Of a stretch of 64,000 nt of DNA, positions 1 to 13,540 are shown piece after piece (position 1 is the stretch's first letter; each line of letters opens with the position of its first letter). The translations under genes and the position numbers were made by a program. The DNA is from Karalla daura. Taxonomy: Eukaryota > Chordata > Actinopteri > Chaetodontiformes > Leiognathidae. The stretch covers positions 10,628,193-10,692,192 of the forward strand of contig CM055207.1 of NCBI GenBank assembly GCA_029224185.1, given 5' to 3'. The notes beneath the pieces are model-generated. The model was not told where the DNA came from, did not search any database, and saw only the letters and a program-made list of their open reading frames with translations.

Positions 1-58
1 GGGTAGCAGCGAGATGCATAAGAGGCTTGACTTGATCTGAGCAAGGCCTCGGAGGAGC

Positions 59-100
<42 letters not shown>

Positions 101-290
101 CAGCCGTCCCCGGACCGCTAAGGGGAGCGGGCCCACGGCAGAGTCCCTGGAAGACCGAAAGCTCCACTCCAGGGAGTTTCAACCAAATTAAAAAACAATG
201 ACACACCAAGGGAGAATCTAATGCCAATTCCCATCATCAAGACCCACATTCTTCACTGTTTTGCTTTTAACTTTTGTTTTTTTTCTCTCC

Positions 291-323
<33 letters not shown>

Positions 324-1500
324 CCTTTTCCCTCCGCACTGTTGTTTTCTAGTTTGTTTTCCAGCCGTACTCCTCTGGCTGTCGCCGAGCGCTACAGCCA
401 CTTTCAAAGGCTCGGCTGTCACGCGCCGCCTTTGAGTCCCGTTTGAAATTTTAACGTACATGTTGTCAGGGCGCCGTCAGGAGTGATTGACAGGTCCGTC
501 CCAGAGCAACACCGGGCTTGGCAGGCTGGCTGTCTTTTGTCAGAGGCAGCCGAGCAGAGGCAACAAAGGAAAAAGGAGCAGAGGAGGAAAAAACACACAT
601 AAATAAAACAAAACTGCTCTTACCCATTTCTCAATAAAGACCAAATTAGATTAATCTTAAGGCAGAGAGAGCAAGGCAGCCAGGCAGGCAGGCAGTGGTG
701 GAGAAAGACTTGATTTTTCTCTCTCTCTCCGGGCTTTGTTCCACGCCATTGATGGTGCACTGCTTAGACACCCTCTCAACAGGACACCAAAGGCAGCACA
801 GCAAGAGTTGTATAAAGAGCCAGCTGTACATATTAATGTTCATTATCACCTCCCTTCAATGCAGAGAAATTCCAAAGTGCGGAGTTTGTCCCGGCCTCAC
901 CTTCGTTTGAAAGTGGAGACGTGATGTTTGCGGCCCCGTCTGTGTTTTAAATACAGGAAGAAAAAAAAGCCGGTGACCGCTTTGAACCGGGATCCAGGAT
1001 GCAGGAGATGACACGGGGGAAGTTGGAGGGAATTTTGTGCCTTTTTAAAATATATTTTTTTAAAAAGTGAGAAATTGATATGTGTTTTGGATCAATACTG
1101 AGGACTCAGCGGTGCCAGGCTCTGTTTCCAGCTCCCCCGGTGCGACTCAATCACTCACAGATGAAAATCCATCCTCCATCTCCGCCGTCAGTCGTACATC
1201 TCATTCCGGGGCCAAATAAAAAGAAACAAATCTGTATTATTGCATCCGTAATACATTTGTGCAATCTCTCCTCACAAGCTGCGACTGCATTTTCTTTAGT
1301 AATTAGCTTATTCGCTCGGTTGCGGGCGCTTCGTGGGGGCTATTATTTCTCCTCTGTTTCAGGTCACCTCACGGTTTGCCAGAGATGTTGTAATTTCCTA
1401 TTTGGAGATGAAAAAAAAAAGCCATTGATTACTCTGTGCCTCTTCAGACAATCCAGGAACAGAAGTGCAGGATAAAAATATTCAGTGCAGCGCGGATTCT
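1..1500. other. Intergenic: GA/CT microsatellites and unique sequence
   Basis: (GA)n at 61-97, a CT run at 294-324, otherwise mixed unique sequence with short A/T homopolymers. Short open frames here are mostly low-complexity and not supported as genes. Confidence 0.7.
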
Positions 1501-1519
1501 TTGAGATTCATATCAGCTG

Positions 1520-1640
1520 TCAGCGTTGGGGTTGCAGGGCAGTATAGCTGGGCTCGAGGCCCACGGCAGCGAGCACCCAGTCTGCTAAAGTGTCTTTGAG
1601 CAAGACACTGAATGCTTGCCAGCTGCAGTCTGATCTCTGA
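1520..1640 (+). mobile_element. Possible SINE relic
   Basis: Contains gtgtctttgagcaagacact, close to a motif repeated throughout teleost genomes in tRNA-derived SINEs, preceded by gcagcgagcacccagtc. The ends are not defined and the family is not certain. Confidence 0.4.
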
Positions 1641-1799
1641 CCTGCGTGCACAGCGAGCTCAAAGCGCACGGAGACGTTCCCCGAATAAAAAATCAAAAAA
1701 TAATGAGAATAGAAATGTAGGTTCATGCGAAAGTTGTGCGGAAGTTTGTTTGAACAGTGCAACGGAGCTGTAATGATTGATTCAGTGGTGTAACATGAA

Positions 1800-2150
1800 A
1801 ATGAGGGCACTAACAAGTCTCGCCGCTTTGAAAATCAAGGACATTGTCGTCCCGTCTCCCGCTTGGTACGAGCACCAGGCTCGGCGGGGAAGGGAGTTGA
1901 GCAACATCAGCCACGGGGACCGGAACAGCAGAGTACAGCTGTACACCCAGTGTTGAGCACGCTGTTCCTGTCAGTCCCCCAACGACGACGGAGACGACGC
2001 CGCGTCTGCGCCGGGCCGCACGTCGGGATGTAAACATGGTGCAGGAGAACGAGGGCTGCTGCCAGAAGACCCCGGAGCGATCTCAGATCCGGGAGTGGCC
2101 CGTGGATCCAGGGAAAGATTGTTGTAGCAGAGCTCTGCGAGAGGTTTCTT
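1800..2150. promoter_or_regulatory. CpG-rich block with open segments
   Basis: CpG-rich relative to its surroundings, especially 1970-2030 (acgacgacggagacgacgcc). On plus, two open segments look protein-like: one around 1830-1949 (K-I-K-D-I-V-V-P-S-P-A-W-Y-E-H) interrupted by TGA, and one starting at ATG 2036 (M-V-Q-E-N-E-G-C-C-Q-K-T-P-E-R) ending near 2151. I do not recognise either. It could be a CpG island, a processed-gene relic or chance. Confidence 0.25.
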
Positions 2151-2159
2151 GAATTACTT

Positions 2160-4457
2160 CAATTTAAGCTCCAGGAGCCTCCAGTTAAAAACAGAGAGAC
2201 CCTATAAGGTACTTAGAAGTAAGAGAAATTGGAGGTGGGGGAAAAAAAACACCATTATTCTAATTATATAGTCCACAAAAACAGATGTGCAATATAAAAA
2301 CTGATATTTTGCAAGCTAGCTCAAAACTTTACACAGGAGTTTTGAAATGACAAACAGAAGAAATGACAAAACTAGCCACCAATGCATTGATATCATATCT
2401 GAGGCACGTCTCAAAATTAAATTTGATAGACCTCTTGCACAAGTTTGCACTGCATTGTCTTAACATCTTGTCTCCATGGCCAGAAGTAGCCCAAAAGTAC
2501 AATAATAATTCACCTAAATGAAAGACAGGACCTTGCAAAACAGCAATTAAATACAGCATTGAATAGGCGTCATATTTAAGGTCTAATTTGGCTAAGCTAC
2601 GCTAAAGTGGTTCAGATGATTGACGCGGTTCTCCTCAAGGTTTCTGTATGCTAATAGTATGTTTTTCCTCTCCACCTTTGCTTGTTCAAATGTGGAATTT
2701 CTTGGACTTTGCTTGCTAATTTATGGTTTATGAAGAGAAACAGAGCAGCTCTAATGTGAAATGTCTTGAGAATTGAATTGAAGTTCAACACTTTCCAACA
2801 CACTTCATCGTTTCTTTGTCAAATGTTTGCACGTTGGGTCCCAACTTTTTGTTTTTCCACTTGTCTTGTAGAACAAACTTTTTTTTTTTTTAGGCTAATC
2901 TGTGACTGTGACTGTGGGCTTGACCTCTTGCATCCGTGTTGCCACCCCGCCACAATAAATAATTCCCTGGAATTAGATATTTTTTTGCAGATCCATTTAT
3001 GTCAGCACAAGACAACTTGTGTCAAAAGCTCTAGATGTGAATCGGTAAGCCTGCCTGGCAAATGGCAGGTTGCTCCGGCTTGTGTGGAGTACCGCACATG
3101 ATGGGATGAGTGACTTTCTCTCACTCGCTGAAAGGTTAGGCTTTTCCTTCTGCCGGTATCTTTTTAAAAGAAAACATGTCTGCCGTTTGATAACTGCTTG
3201 ACATTTGACAGTCTTTTCAGACCAATCAGACGAGTGTGTTTTTTTATTTATTTTCTTCTTTTTTTTTATGTTGGCCTTCTGGAGGAGCTGCAACAAGGAA
3301 AAAACATACAGCATTGTCACTTTCCTCAAACCTTTTCAAAGGCAGCTATCAACATCAGATACCGCGAGCACTGTGCTCATTTTTCCCCCCTTTCATTTGT
3401 GTTTATTTTTTCTCTCTTCTCTTTTTTTGTGCGTGTGGACTAACCCAGTCTGCCGAGACCTCATCGCTACCATCAGAGCTTAACTTGAGAAAAAAAAAAC
3501 AGAAGAAAAAAATCACTTTCCAGTGTCAAAAGTGTCGACCACCTAACCTTACTGCAGCGCTGGCACGAAGTGAACCTCTTTGCTTCTCTGCAGCTCTCAG
3601 ACTCGGCTCTGCTGGCTGCACCGAAGCACTCTCTGTTTTTTCCCTTTGGGGCATTGTCGCTATATCTCGCTTTATAGTTTCAGAATGTGTTCTACTGTAA
3701 ATTATCAACTGTATGTTATCTTGGAGGAAAAGCGCCCGAGCTGGAGGGAAGCAACAAAGCCACCAGTCTCACCGGTTACATAATTCATGTCAACCATATT
3801 CAAATAAAATTTATCACATTGTCAATCACCCAGACGCAAACCAGTGTGTGTGCGTGTGTGTGTCTTTGTGTGTGTGTGTGTGAGAGCAAGCACTGATAAC
3901 TCTGAAGTGATAAATTAATAACGTCCTACCATGGGAGCATGTGAATGAGCGTGTTTAGTCATTCTGTTTGACAACAGAAGGAAACGGCCTATTCCATGGG
4001 GTGGAAATCAAATTTCACACTTTTCATAGATATTGTTCCCTCCTCCAAATGTTTAAAATATGGAGTCTTGCTCTGGAAGGGAGGCAGCTCAAACAGTACT
4101 TTGTACCGAAGTAACTTTCTGCTTGGCCATAAACAGGAGAGAAAAGCAGGCCTGAACGTCCTTGGTTTCTAATGGAATAGCTTATTGATAAAAACACCGG
4201 TTCGTGACTTCTTGAGTAAACTGGAGAACCTTGAGAATGGAGGCAGCTCCATACGCCTGTTTATGTTTCTCCTTTGCTGTTACATTTATGAGACGTTCCT
4301 CTTTGTTGTCATTTCAAGGTGGTTTTAAACAAATAACCATACATGATTTTATCTGGTGGTCGCGTGGAAGTGCACTTCAGATTCCTTTGGAGAGCCGTAA
4401 TTAAACGGCGAGCAATCCCTCATCAGACGAATTAAAGAAACATTGTGCTGCATTTAA

Positions 4458-4498
<41 letters not shown>

Positions 4499-4776
4499 TG
4501 TGTGTTCTCAAAACCGGTACCAGCCGTCCCACACCTGCTCTGCCTCTTTATGATCCGTCTATAGAGGAAGCGCTCCTCCCGAATGCATAGGCCGGCACAT
4601 GTGACGGCCGACTGGGTGGATGATTAAAAAAAAAAAGAAAGAAAGAAAGAAAGAAAGAAAAGAGTGAGAGATGCACAGACTTCGACGCCGACTTTGGCTC
4701 TGAAGTCAGCCAGCCAGGTGTCGAGTGTTTGGGAGATATCGTTTGAAAAACTTGTAAGAGACGTAGAGAAAGAGAC

Positions 4777-4822
<46 letters not shown>

Positions 4823-7590
4823 GGAGGGAGGGAGTGACTGATTGGGACTCTTGAGCGATTACGAGCAACAACAATGTGCCACAGATAAACAAGCCCTCAC
4901 ATCTCAAACTGGAAGCCTAAAACGCTTTTTGAGACGAGACGGGCCTCTCGTCGCCACGGCGAGCATGCGTGCGTGCGTGCGTGTGTGTGTGTTTTTTTTT
5001 ATTTCTTATTCTTTATTTTTCCGGCGTGCAGACGGCCTACCACCATATGCACCTTCTTACCTCCTCCATTTCTGTCCGGCTTCGTGCCGGCACAGCGGTA
5101 CAAGCAGCCGCGGCTGTCTAAACGGAGGTACGCCAAAACAGCTCATTCTTTTTTTTTCCCTTTTCGTTTCCTTTTGTGCCGGGCCAATCTGACCCCTGTC
5201 TTGCACCAGGTGTGCGTTTCCTTGATCCCGCTCTCCTTCAACCCTCCCCTTCATATTTACACCCCTGCCGCCCGCAATGAATGATTCACTTGGAGAGGCT
5301 CCCTTCCTCCATCAGAAAGCTTTGCAACTATACACTACAGCCCAGCCTCCATTTCTCTGATCTCGCTATGTTGTGTAACGCTTGAAAAACCCTTGCGTTC
5401 TCGTACTTGTTTCTTTTTTTTTTCCACGCTCTCTCTCTTGCTCTTTCTCTGAGTTACATTCAGTATTGACTGTTTATGCTTTTTAATGTTGTGGAGAGGG
5501 CCCGGGGCTTGCGGATGGGGGAAAAGCGCTCTTCTTGACACACTTACGCCCCCGTAGTGAACTCTAGCTCCCAGCACTCCAGCAAGTACACAGACCTTCT
5601 TCTTTTTCCTCTCCCTCCCTCCTCTGTCTCTTTCGCTCCCTCTTTCTTTCTACAACTGGGAGCTCCTCTGAACATAAGCACCCCGTGTTGCTCCACTCCA
5701 AAGATCACCTTATGGAAGATTAAGATGCTCAAATGCTCAAGCAAAATATTTACACAATAACCCCCCTTTCGCATCAAAGCGGAGGCAGCGGAGTCGAGTG
5801 GAGTGATCTCGGGGGGAGTGTTAGAGGGCGCCAGAGAGTGCAACAGTCACCTCTGAGCAGAGGAGGCCTCGGTCAAACCTGACAGGGAACAAAAGTGATC
5901 TCTCCATCTTTAGGTCCTCCATGCGTCTTCCATCTGTCAGCCCACCTTCAGATCCCCTTTTGACACATACTCTCTTTCACACACTTGCCTTACCGATCGA
6001 TGGGCTGAAATCTCTGCAGCCCAGTTGTGATGAGGAACCACAGATGATGCTTAATGTGAACGCGCAGACTTAAATAGTCGTTTTTTCGTCTGCTGATATA
6101 TTTAACTCGCCTCTCTTCTTATCTGGCAGCCAGAATATATTCCTTCCTTTGTCGAGCGTTTCTTCGTTTTGTGTGGGTATTCTCAGTTGGACGGTGTGGA
6201 AATAATTTGCAGCATACGTATACGATGGAGCCAGACCAGCGAGCCATATGTTGACTGCTGTAGGCAGCGAGGGTCAGCCAAGAGTCTCGGAGAAGTCTCT
6301 GGACTCGATCCGCAAAACAGGATCTCAGTCGGACGCAAAGTGTCGCGCCACGCCTGCAGCTAATGCAGAGCGACAGCTCGCCCGAAAGGCCGGCGTCTGC
6401 TCTTTGTGCCGCGATGGCCATCTATACCGTCCTCGGTGAGTGTGGGCAGCCTGCGTATTATCACTGGTAGCGTCCCCGCCGCTTTGATATCCGGTGATTG
6501 ACTCCTCGCTGGCATTTTCGAGAAAAAAAAAAGAGAAAAAAAAGAAGAGGAAACTTCAAGTCCCGTTTATCTTTCAAGTCCCGTTCATCTGCTTAAAGAG
6601 CATTTCATGGTCAAAAATGGTGCTCAGACGCCTCTTGTTCTAGAGGCAGCTGCTAATGGAGTCGGTTTGAAAGCTGTTTGGAGTGTGTTTAATGAACACT
6701 GGTACACAGTCAGATCCATCAGCGAACACTCTTTGGCGGTGACAACCAGATCCTGTAATGTCGATGTTTGGAGATAGCGCTTACAAATTAAACAAGCACA
6801 TCTGTCCCATCGCACCCACAGGGGAATATACGTTGCGGGTTTCAGGAGACGAGCAAACGCGGCTCCATCCCGACATGGGACCGGATAGATAGCTGTGATA
6901 AGGACGGCGAAATGGGATTCTAATGTGGGAAGAAAGGGGTCTGTTTCTACTAATAATCACAGAGCCCCGGTGACAGACCAAAGAGGATGCTTTCACCGTC
7001 AGACAAAGAGGCTGAATCTGTGGATGGAGGAGGAGGGGGGGCACACGCATACCCCCTCCTCTGTCCCCTGCACCCCTCCCCTTTCAACTAAAGGAAGACA
7101 TCATTATGAGTAAATGACATGAGGCGGTTGGTTCTGTTCCACTCCTGGCCCCCCGAGGACTCCTTTGCCCCACTGTGTAGCCCGTTCCCATCCTGCTTTG
7201 CTGCTGGCCACAGGCCTTCAGAAGCCCGGGCTCGGGCTGCAGCTCAAAGAGACGGACGCTCGCACATTATTGATTGGACACTCGATAAAAAGGTCACGGG
7301 GGCCCTCCTCTGCTGTGGGGTCCAGCGCTGCGAGTAAGCCCCTCTCCATCCAGCCACACACACACACACACACACACACCTACACACACACACACACAGA
7401 GCGCTGTCCCCTGCATCAGCCACCTGGGGGATAAGCAGAGCCGGCAAACAACCTAATCATCCTCTTCCCTTTTTTTTTTTTTTTTTTTTTCCTTGAAATT
7501 CTTTTCTCACACAGGCAGACGCGCGGCACAACAGCTCCTGAGTGGCTGACAAATGTCAGAATGGCTTGTTTGGGATTTTTTTCTTTTTTT
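2160..7590. other. Intergenic: microsatellites and unique sequence, no gene seen
   Basis: GT run at 3844-3884, (CA)18 followed by GTGTGTGTG at 4459-4505, (GAAA)n at 4630-4660, (GA)n at about 4778-4816, an 18-bp tandem duplication at 6554-6589 (TTCAAGTCCCGTTYATCT), (CA)n at about 7352-7400 and poly-T near 7471. No exon chain or known protein is recognisable. Confidence 0.7.
4459..4505. repeat. (CA)n/(GT)n junction microsatellite
   Basis: About 18 CA units followed directly by a short GT run, giving an inverted junction that can fold back or form Z-DNA. Confidence 0.9.
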
Positions 7591-7600
7591 TTTTAAAAGA

Positions 7601-7700
7601 AAATTATTTATTAATTGAACTGGTTAATTAGGTCCCTGAGGCTTGCACGCTAATTGAGAGCCACAGAGCTGGCGAGGCACGAAAGCCAAAACAAAAGCGG
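7601..7700. promoter_or_regulatory. AT-rich block with ATTA cores (candidate enhancer)
   Basis: Within 60 bp: TTATTAATTGAAC, GGTTAATTAGG and GCTAATTGAG, with unique sequence around. The pattern suggests a homeodomain-bound conserved element. Not tested. Confidence 0.3.
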
Positions 7701-10030
7701 TGGCTCAAACAAATAGTCGAGAGCTGCTAACTCTCACACTAAACGCACACGCACACACAGTCACCCATAAATTAACACAAAAATAAACAAACAACTGTTT
7801 ACATTTTTTTTCTTCTTCTCGGGCTTCCCCTTTTCCTCGCATAATTTTGTGACCTGCCAAATGTTCTCCTCTTCTTGATGTTCCAGCGATGGAGAGAGAC
7901 GCGCAGCCACTGAAATCTGCCACATTGCACAAAGCATCTGTCTCCACACAGCACCCTGCATTCATTAAGTTTGCACCAATTAGCAGCCATAGCTCATAGC
8001 ACAAACATCCATTTGTGCCTCCCACTTTGAAAAATGTTCCTAAAGTGATTGTGTCCCTCAATATGCCCTTGTGTCACCCAACTTTATCTTCACAAAGTCT
8101 CTTTTTCTTGCATAATTAGAGAAGAAATCCATCGCTCCTGCTATCTTCTCTCAGGCTCTGTCTTTGTCCCTTTTCATATCGCGCTCGAGTGCACCTTGAG
8201 AGCGAGTGTGCTTTTGTCAAGAAATCACACCAAGGTTGTCTGAAAGACTTACGAGATGGAGTCACAGGCGGAGGTTGGTTCAGGGACCAGAACACAGAGA
8301 CGGCGGCGCGCTGACACCTCGACAGTTACACCTGTTTCAACAATTATCCCGCGCTCTGATACGAGCTGAACTCTTGGATGTGTGTTTCCTTGAGTTAACC
8401 GAAAGTTTTCATCGGTGACAAAGTCTTGTGTACTCTAAACTTCCAAGACCCAGTTTCGTTGCATTTGAGGGTTGGGTTATTGAGAAGAAAAAAAAAAAAA
8501 AGTAGGAAAACTAGCTGGTGCCGAGCATTATAAATAGATCTATGAACCCTATTGTATTTTAATTTAAAGTGCAACGTAGGAGCATAATATTTTGATCCGT
8601 GGAGCAGACTTAAAAGACACATGGAACCTAATTGGTAACCTCACTACAGTATTGATTGATTCCCCGTGTCAAATCATGGATTTATTGATGAAGTAAACAC
8701 CCATCTTGACATCTGGGGGTCTAATGGGGTTTTATAGGGCATGTACGTACTTCAAATTACCACCACAAGCTGTCGGTTTAATTTGGTAGATCATATCGTT
8801 TCTATATCTGTGGATATGCATATATAGTCAGTTTTATGAAGTTACAGAGTTACATATTCAGAATACTAATTATGAATCGCTGTATTCCAATAAGGTGACA
8901 CGGTGGCTTGGCGAAACATCCATTTCCATATCTTCTTTTCTATTTCATGTTTATTAACTCTGCACAACACAAAATATTGCCTGGTGAGAGCCACTGTTTC
9001 CAGCTAAGGCTTGTTGTTGTATATATAGTGAATATTTGAGAGCCCAGATATCATATTCTTATTGCTGTAAATTCTAAGACAGTTTTTTGAGTCATCCAAA
9101 ATAGCAGCAGCAAGTTTAGAATACATTGCGACTGACATTTCAGGGCATGTATTTTGTGATCTGTAAGAGGAAGTAAACCCTGCCAACATTGTATATAGCG
9201 CATAGTCTGACATGCTACAGACACTACATATGTATTCTTTTATCCGAACACGGTTAAAGGACAGTTTGCTGACATGTTTGTGAGAAACGCAGCCAAAGCC
9301 GCAAACATTGTAATTCTACTCATCGGTGCCGGATGCTGTTCCTACACAAAGGTCAGCGTTTGATATCAGGGCTAATTTTGAAGGCCTTTACAAAAGTCCT
9401 CCTTAACATTCATAAGAATACATGACCCTGGCAGCTAGAGCACATCACGACTACCCGGTTTACCATTATCATGTTGCGAGACATGCATCCCCTCCCCGCC
9501 AGCCCGCCATCCCCTCCTCCCCAAGTAAACTCTGCCTCTGACCCGCCTTCCCTCCCTCTTCAGGGAGCGCTTATGTTCTGTCTCGGTAGGGAGAGTCAGA
9601 TGATGGGGCACCGGGGTCAGATGATATTGAGCGATGCTTCAAATAAATGTATGAATAAATTACTTGATAAATGAGCGGCTGGACTGAAATCACTGGAGAA
9701 AACCTCAAGATTTGAACTTTATCGAATAGTTGTGGAGAAAAGAGAGCGATAGAGGGAAATCTTAAACTGTACTCTCTTCTCGGTTTGGGAGCCGGGCGAT
9801 TTGAATTTCTCTGCAGAAAAGTCCAGTTTTTTTTCCCACTGATTAATGAAATGCTCAACAGGAAATCACAAGACAAAATCAGACGTTCAAGCCCAACATG
9901 TGCTGAAAAAGCAAAAATCTCTGAGATTATTCTCTAGTTTCAGTTTGATTAACTGAAAATCAATCTCCTTGGCACGGAAGCAAAACTGTGGCATGAAATA
10001 AAGTCGAGGCTAAAATGTTTGACCCGCAAT
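7700..10030. other. Intergenic: mostly unique AT-rich sequence, no gene seen
   Basis: Unique sequence with a poly-A at about 8488-8502, and AT-rich stretches at 8.6-9.25 kb. No repeat family or exon is recognised. Confidence 0.7.
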
Positions 10031-10349
10031 TTATAGCAACTCACTCTCCACACCCTGAGAGACTGGGGTAAAGGAGCTCAGATGTCCGGGGGGAGCTTGG
10101 ACCGGAGAGGCATGTTGAAAGGAGCCGGCACAGATTGTCGGGGCATCTGATCACGATGCCTCCTGGCGAGAGGTTGCCTCTCTTTGAAGTCTTTCTGGGC
10201 ATGTCCGACTGATAGGAGACCCCGAGTATCACCCCGAACATACAGTAGAGATTATATATCTCCTCTGGCTCGGGAACGCCTCGGGATCCCCCAGGAGGAG
10301 CTGCAAAATGTTTCCAGGGAAGAAGGGATGGACCTCAACTCAGACCGGT

Positions 10350-10350
<1 letters not shown>
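10030..10350 (+). mobile_element. Degenerate LINE fragment (non-LTR ORF2 C-terminal part)
   Basis: Translated segments include G-H-L-I-T-M-P-P-G-E-R-L-P-L-F and, in another frame, R-D-Y-I-S-P-L-A-R-E-R-L-G-I-P-Q-E-E-L. These match the C-terminal ORF2 region of a non-LTR retrotransposon common in teleost genomes. Frameshifts separate the pieces, so this is a dead 5'-truncated copy. No (GGAT)n tail is left. Confidence 0.7.
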
Positions 10351-11489
<1,139 letters not shown>

Positions 11490-11490
<1 letters not shown>

Positions 11491-11870
11491 TAAACAGTAT
11501 TGATTTGCATAATAACCTTAAAAATTAGTTCCTGGATTAGGCAAGGACAAACCTGTTTCAGCGTTTGTTATGATGCTCGCAGCATATGCCTAATTAGAGA
11601 AAAAAAAAAGGCAGAGGCTGTGATCAGCTTGAAAAACAGGCTGTGATCGGCTTGACAAGTCGGTGCAGCGCTGTCAACACCTTTTGGTTTGCCACTGTTA
11701 ATGAAAGCCGTTTTCCATTAAATAATAAAATAAAGGAACGCACCTCCACGACTCCTCGGCAGACAAAAGCGCTGATGCGTCACTTTTTACACGGATGCAA
11801 ATTATTGCCGCGTGTCACCATCACTTATTCATGAGGAGGCCCTTCCGTCTCGCGTTTACCTGCGCCGTGG
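11490..11870. promoter_or_regulatory. Unique block with two POU octamers (candidate enhancer)
   Basis: ATTTGCAT at 11503-11510 and ATGCAAAT at 11795-11802 are perfect octamers in opposite orientation, 285 bp apart, with GCCTAATTAGAG at about 11588-11599 and CCATTAAATAATAAAATAAAGG between them. A 17-bp near repeat (GGCTGTGATCRGCTTGA) occurs at 11616 and 11639. Confidence 0.35.
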
Positions 11871-12130
11871 AGGTGCTCTCTCCTCCTCCTCCTCCTCCGC
11901 CGCCACCATCATGCTACGCTACGCCGCTGAGAGAGATGTCAGCCCGCGGGAGTGACGAGGAGACAGCCGCGGAGACAGCACAGGCGACGGGTCCGGTTTA
12001 AAAGCTCTGAATTATGTATCCCGTGACTCGTCAGCGCCGGACGTCTCCGTTTCCTGTCGGAGAGGAGGCCGCGACCTCGTCGCCGAGCGAGGGCCGCTGA
12101 TTGGCGTCAGCCGTGGCCGTCCGCGGCTAA
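11870..12130. promoter_or_regulatory. CpG-rich block next to the octamer block
   Basis: CpG-dense sequence (ccgcgggagtgacgagg, cgcgacctcgtcgccgagcg) with a gattgg CCAAT-type box and ending in taattataaagac. It may be a promoter or hypomethylated enhancer; no transcript is supported. Confidence 0.3.
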
Positions 12131-13330
12131 TTATAAAGACATACCCGGAGAGGCCGTTAGCTGCCTCTTAGCTGTTTCTTTGTGGAATAGCAACTGTACT
12201 TTTCCTGGCCAAAGACGTACGGCAGGTACAAAAACGTCATGGTTTTCAGAAATTGAAATGATGGTTGTAAACGTGTGGAAATCTGAGACAGAATTGTGAT
12301 GTAAACTAGAATCCACCAGAATCCACGTTTATGATGAAATGTTGCTCCTGGTTCTTCCTCTGACTCTGACTCGAGTATACACTATATTTCTTTGTGCTCC
12401 ATGCAGTAGCTGCATTGCTCCAGTTACAACTTAGTTCATAAAAAAAAAAAAAACCCACTAAGCTCTTTTGTTTAGCAAGGAACATAAAGACACATGCCAA
12501 TCAGTGCAAAAAGCCTGGGGTGGTTTCCAGATAAACATAAACATGAAATCGATTTGTGTGCAAAGAAATGGCATTTTATAAGGCTTTTTAAAGTTGAAAT
12601 CACTGTCCCATAGCTTCCATGTTACCACCAGGAAAAACAGGATTGAATGTATTTTAATTAGATGAAATTACTCACACTGACGCTCTATGAAATTAGGCAA
12701 AATAAATCTAGAAATTGTGTGTGTTTTTTTTGTACTTTTGCGCTCCGGCTCCGCGGCATGCAAGCATGGCGGCGGAAGGCGCTGCAAGGCAGAGATGAAG
12801 GAGCCTTCCATTTCAACTCCCAGCTGTGGACATTTTTTCGTATAATCCGTTGCAACGCTATTCCTGCAGCAGGAATTCCCCAGTGGAAAATGCAAAAGAT
12901 TAAAAAAAGGCAGAGAGACAACAACACAAGTTTATGGAAAAATAAATGGCTAGTGGTGTCTGACAAGCCTTTAAATCTAGGACAGTCATCCCAAAGAGGG
13001 ATGCACACACTCATTGCGGGAACATAAAAGCGGAGTTTTAGCTGTGCTACGAGGGCGATGGAGATGGAAGGCCATTAGTGGGACGCCGTTCTTCTAGCCT
13101 GTGAAGACTTCTGCCGCACCCTGCGCGTTTGAAAAATGTTGCTATTGTTTTTTTTTTTGTCACAGTAAAAGCTTTGTATTTATGTATTTCATTATTCTGG
13201 ACGCAGATTCAGGGTGTCAGATAGGACTTGTCGCTCCAGATCGGGGCAGTAGGATTTTCAGTTTGTTCCTTCATGCTTTAAATCAACGATCGCCACCTAT
13301 GCCCAACCAACATGATCTTACCCACTTTGT
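12130..13330. other. Intergenic: unique sequence, no gene seen
   Basis: Mixed unique sequence. The AT-rich stretch 12640-12720 (TTTTAATTAGATGAAATTACTC) could be regulatory. No exon recognised. Confidence 0.65.
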
Positions 13331-13540
13331 ACCTTAATGGTGCGCTGGTCAATGTCCTTGCCCAGGGAATACACCCGGGGCAGGTCTCCAGTCCATTATA
13401 GTCCACACACACACACCATTTACTGACATTCATACACACCTAGGGGCAAACAACAAGCATTCAGAAAGGCTCTTGGTCTGGCAGGGATTCAAACCTCTGA
13501 CCTTCTCGATCCACTCCTCCACCGTGTACCCTCTCCGAAA
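13330..13540 (-). mobile_element. SINE-like repeat copy, inverted
   Basis: Read on minus it has an acggtggaggagtgg head, ggtttgaatccctgcc (B-box-like), cccctaggtgtg, and actggagacctgcc, the layout shared by the other copies in this window. Degenerate, interrupted by a CA run. Confidence 0.65.
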
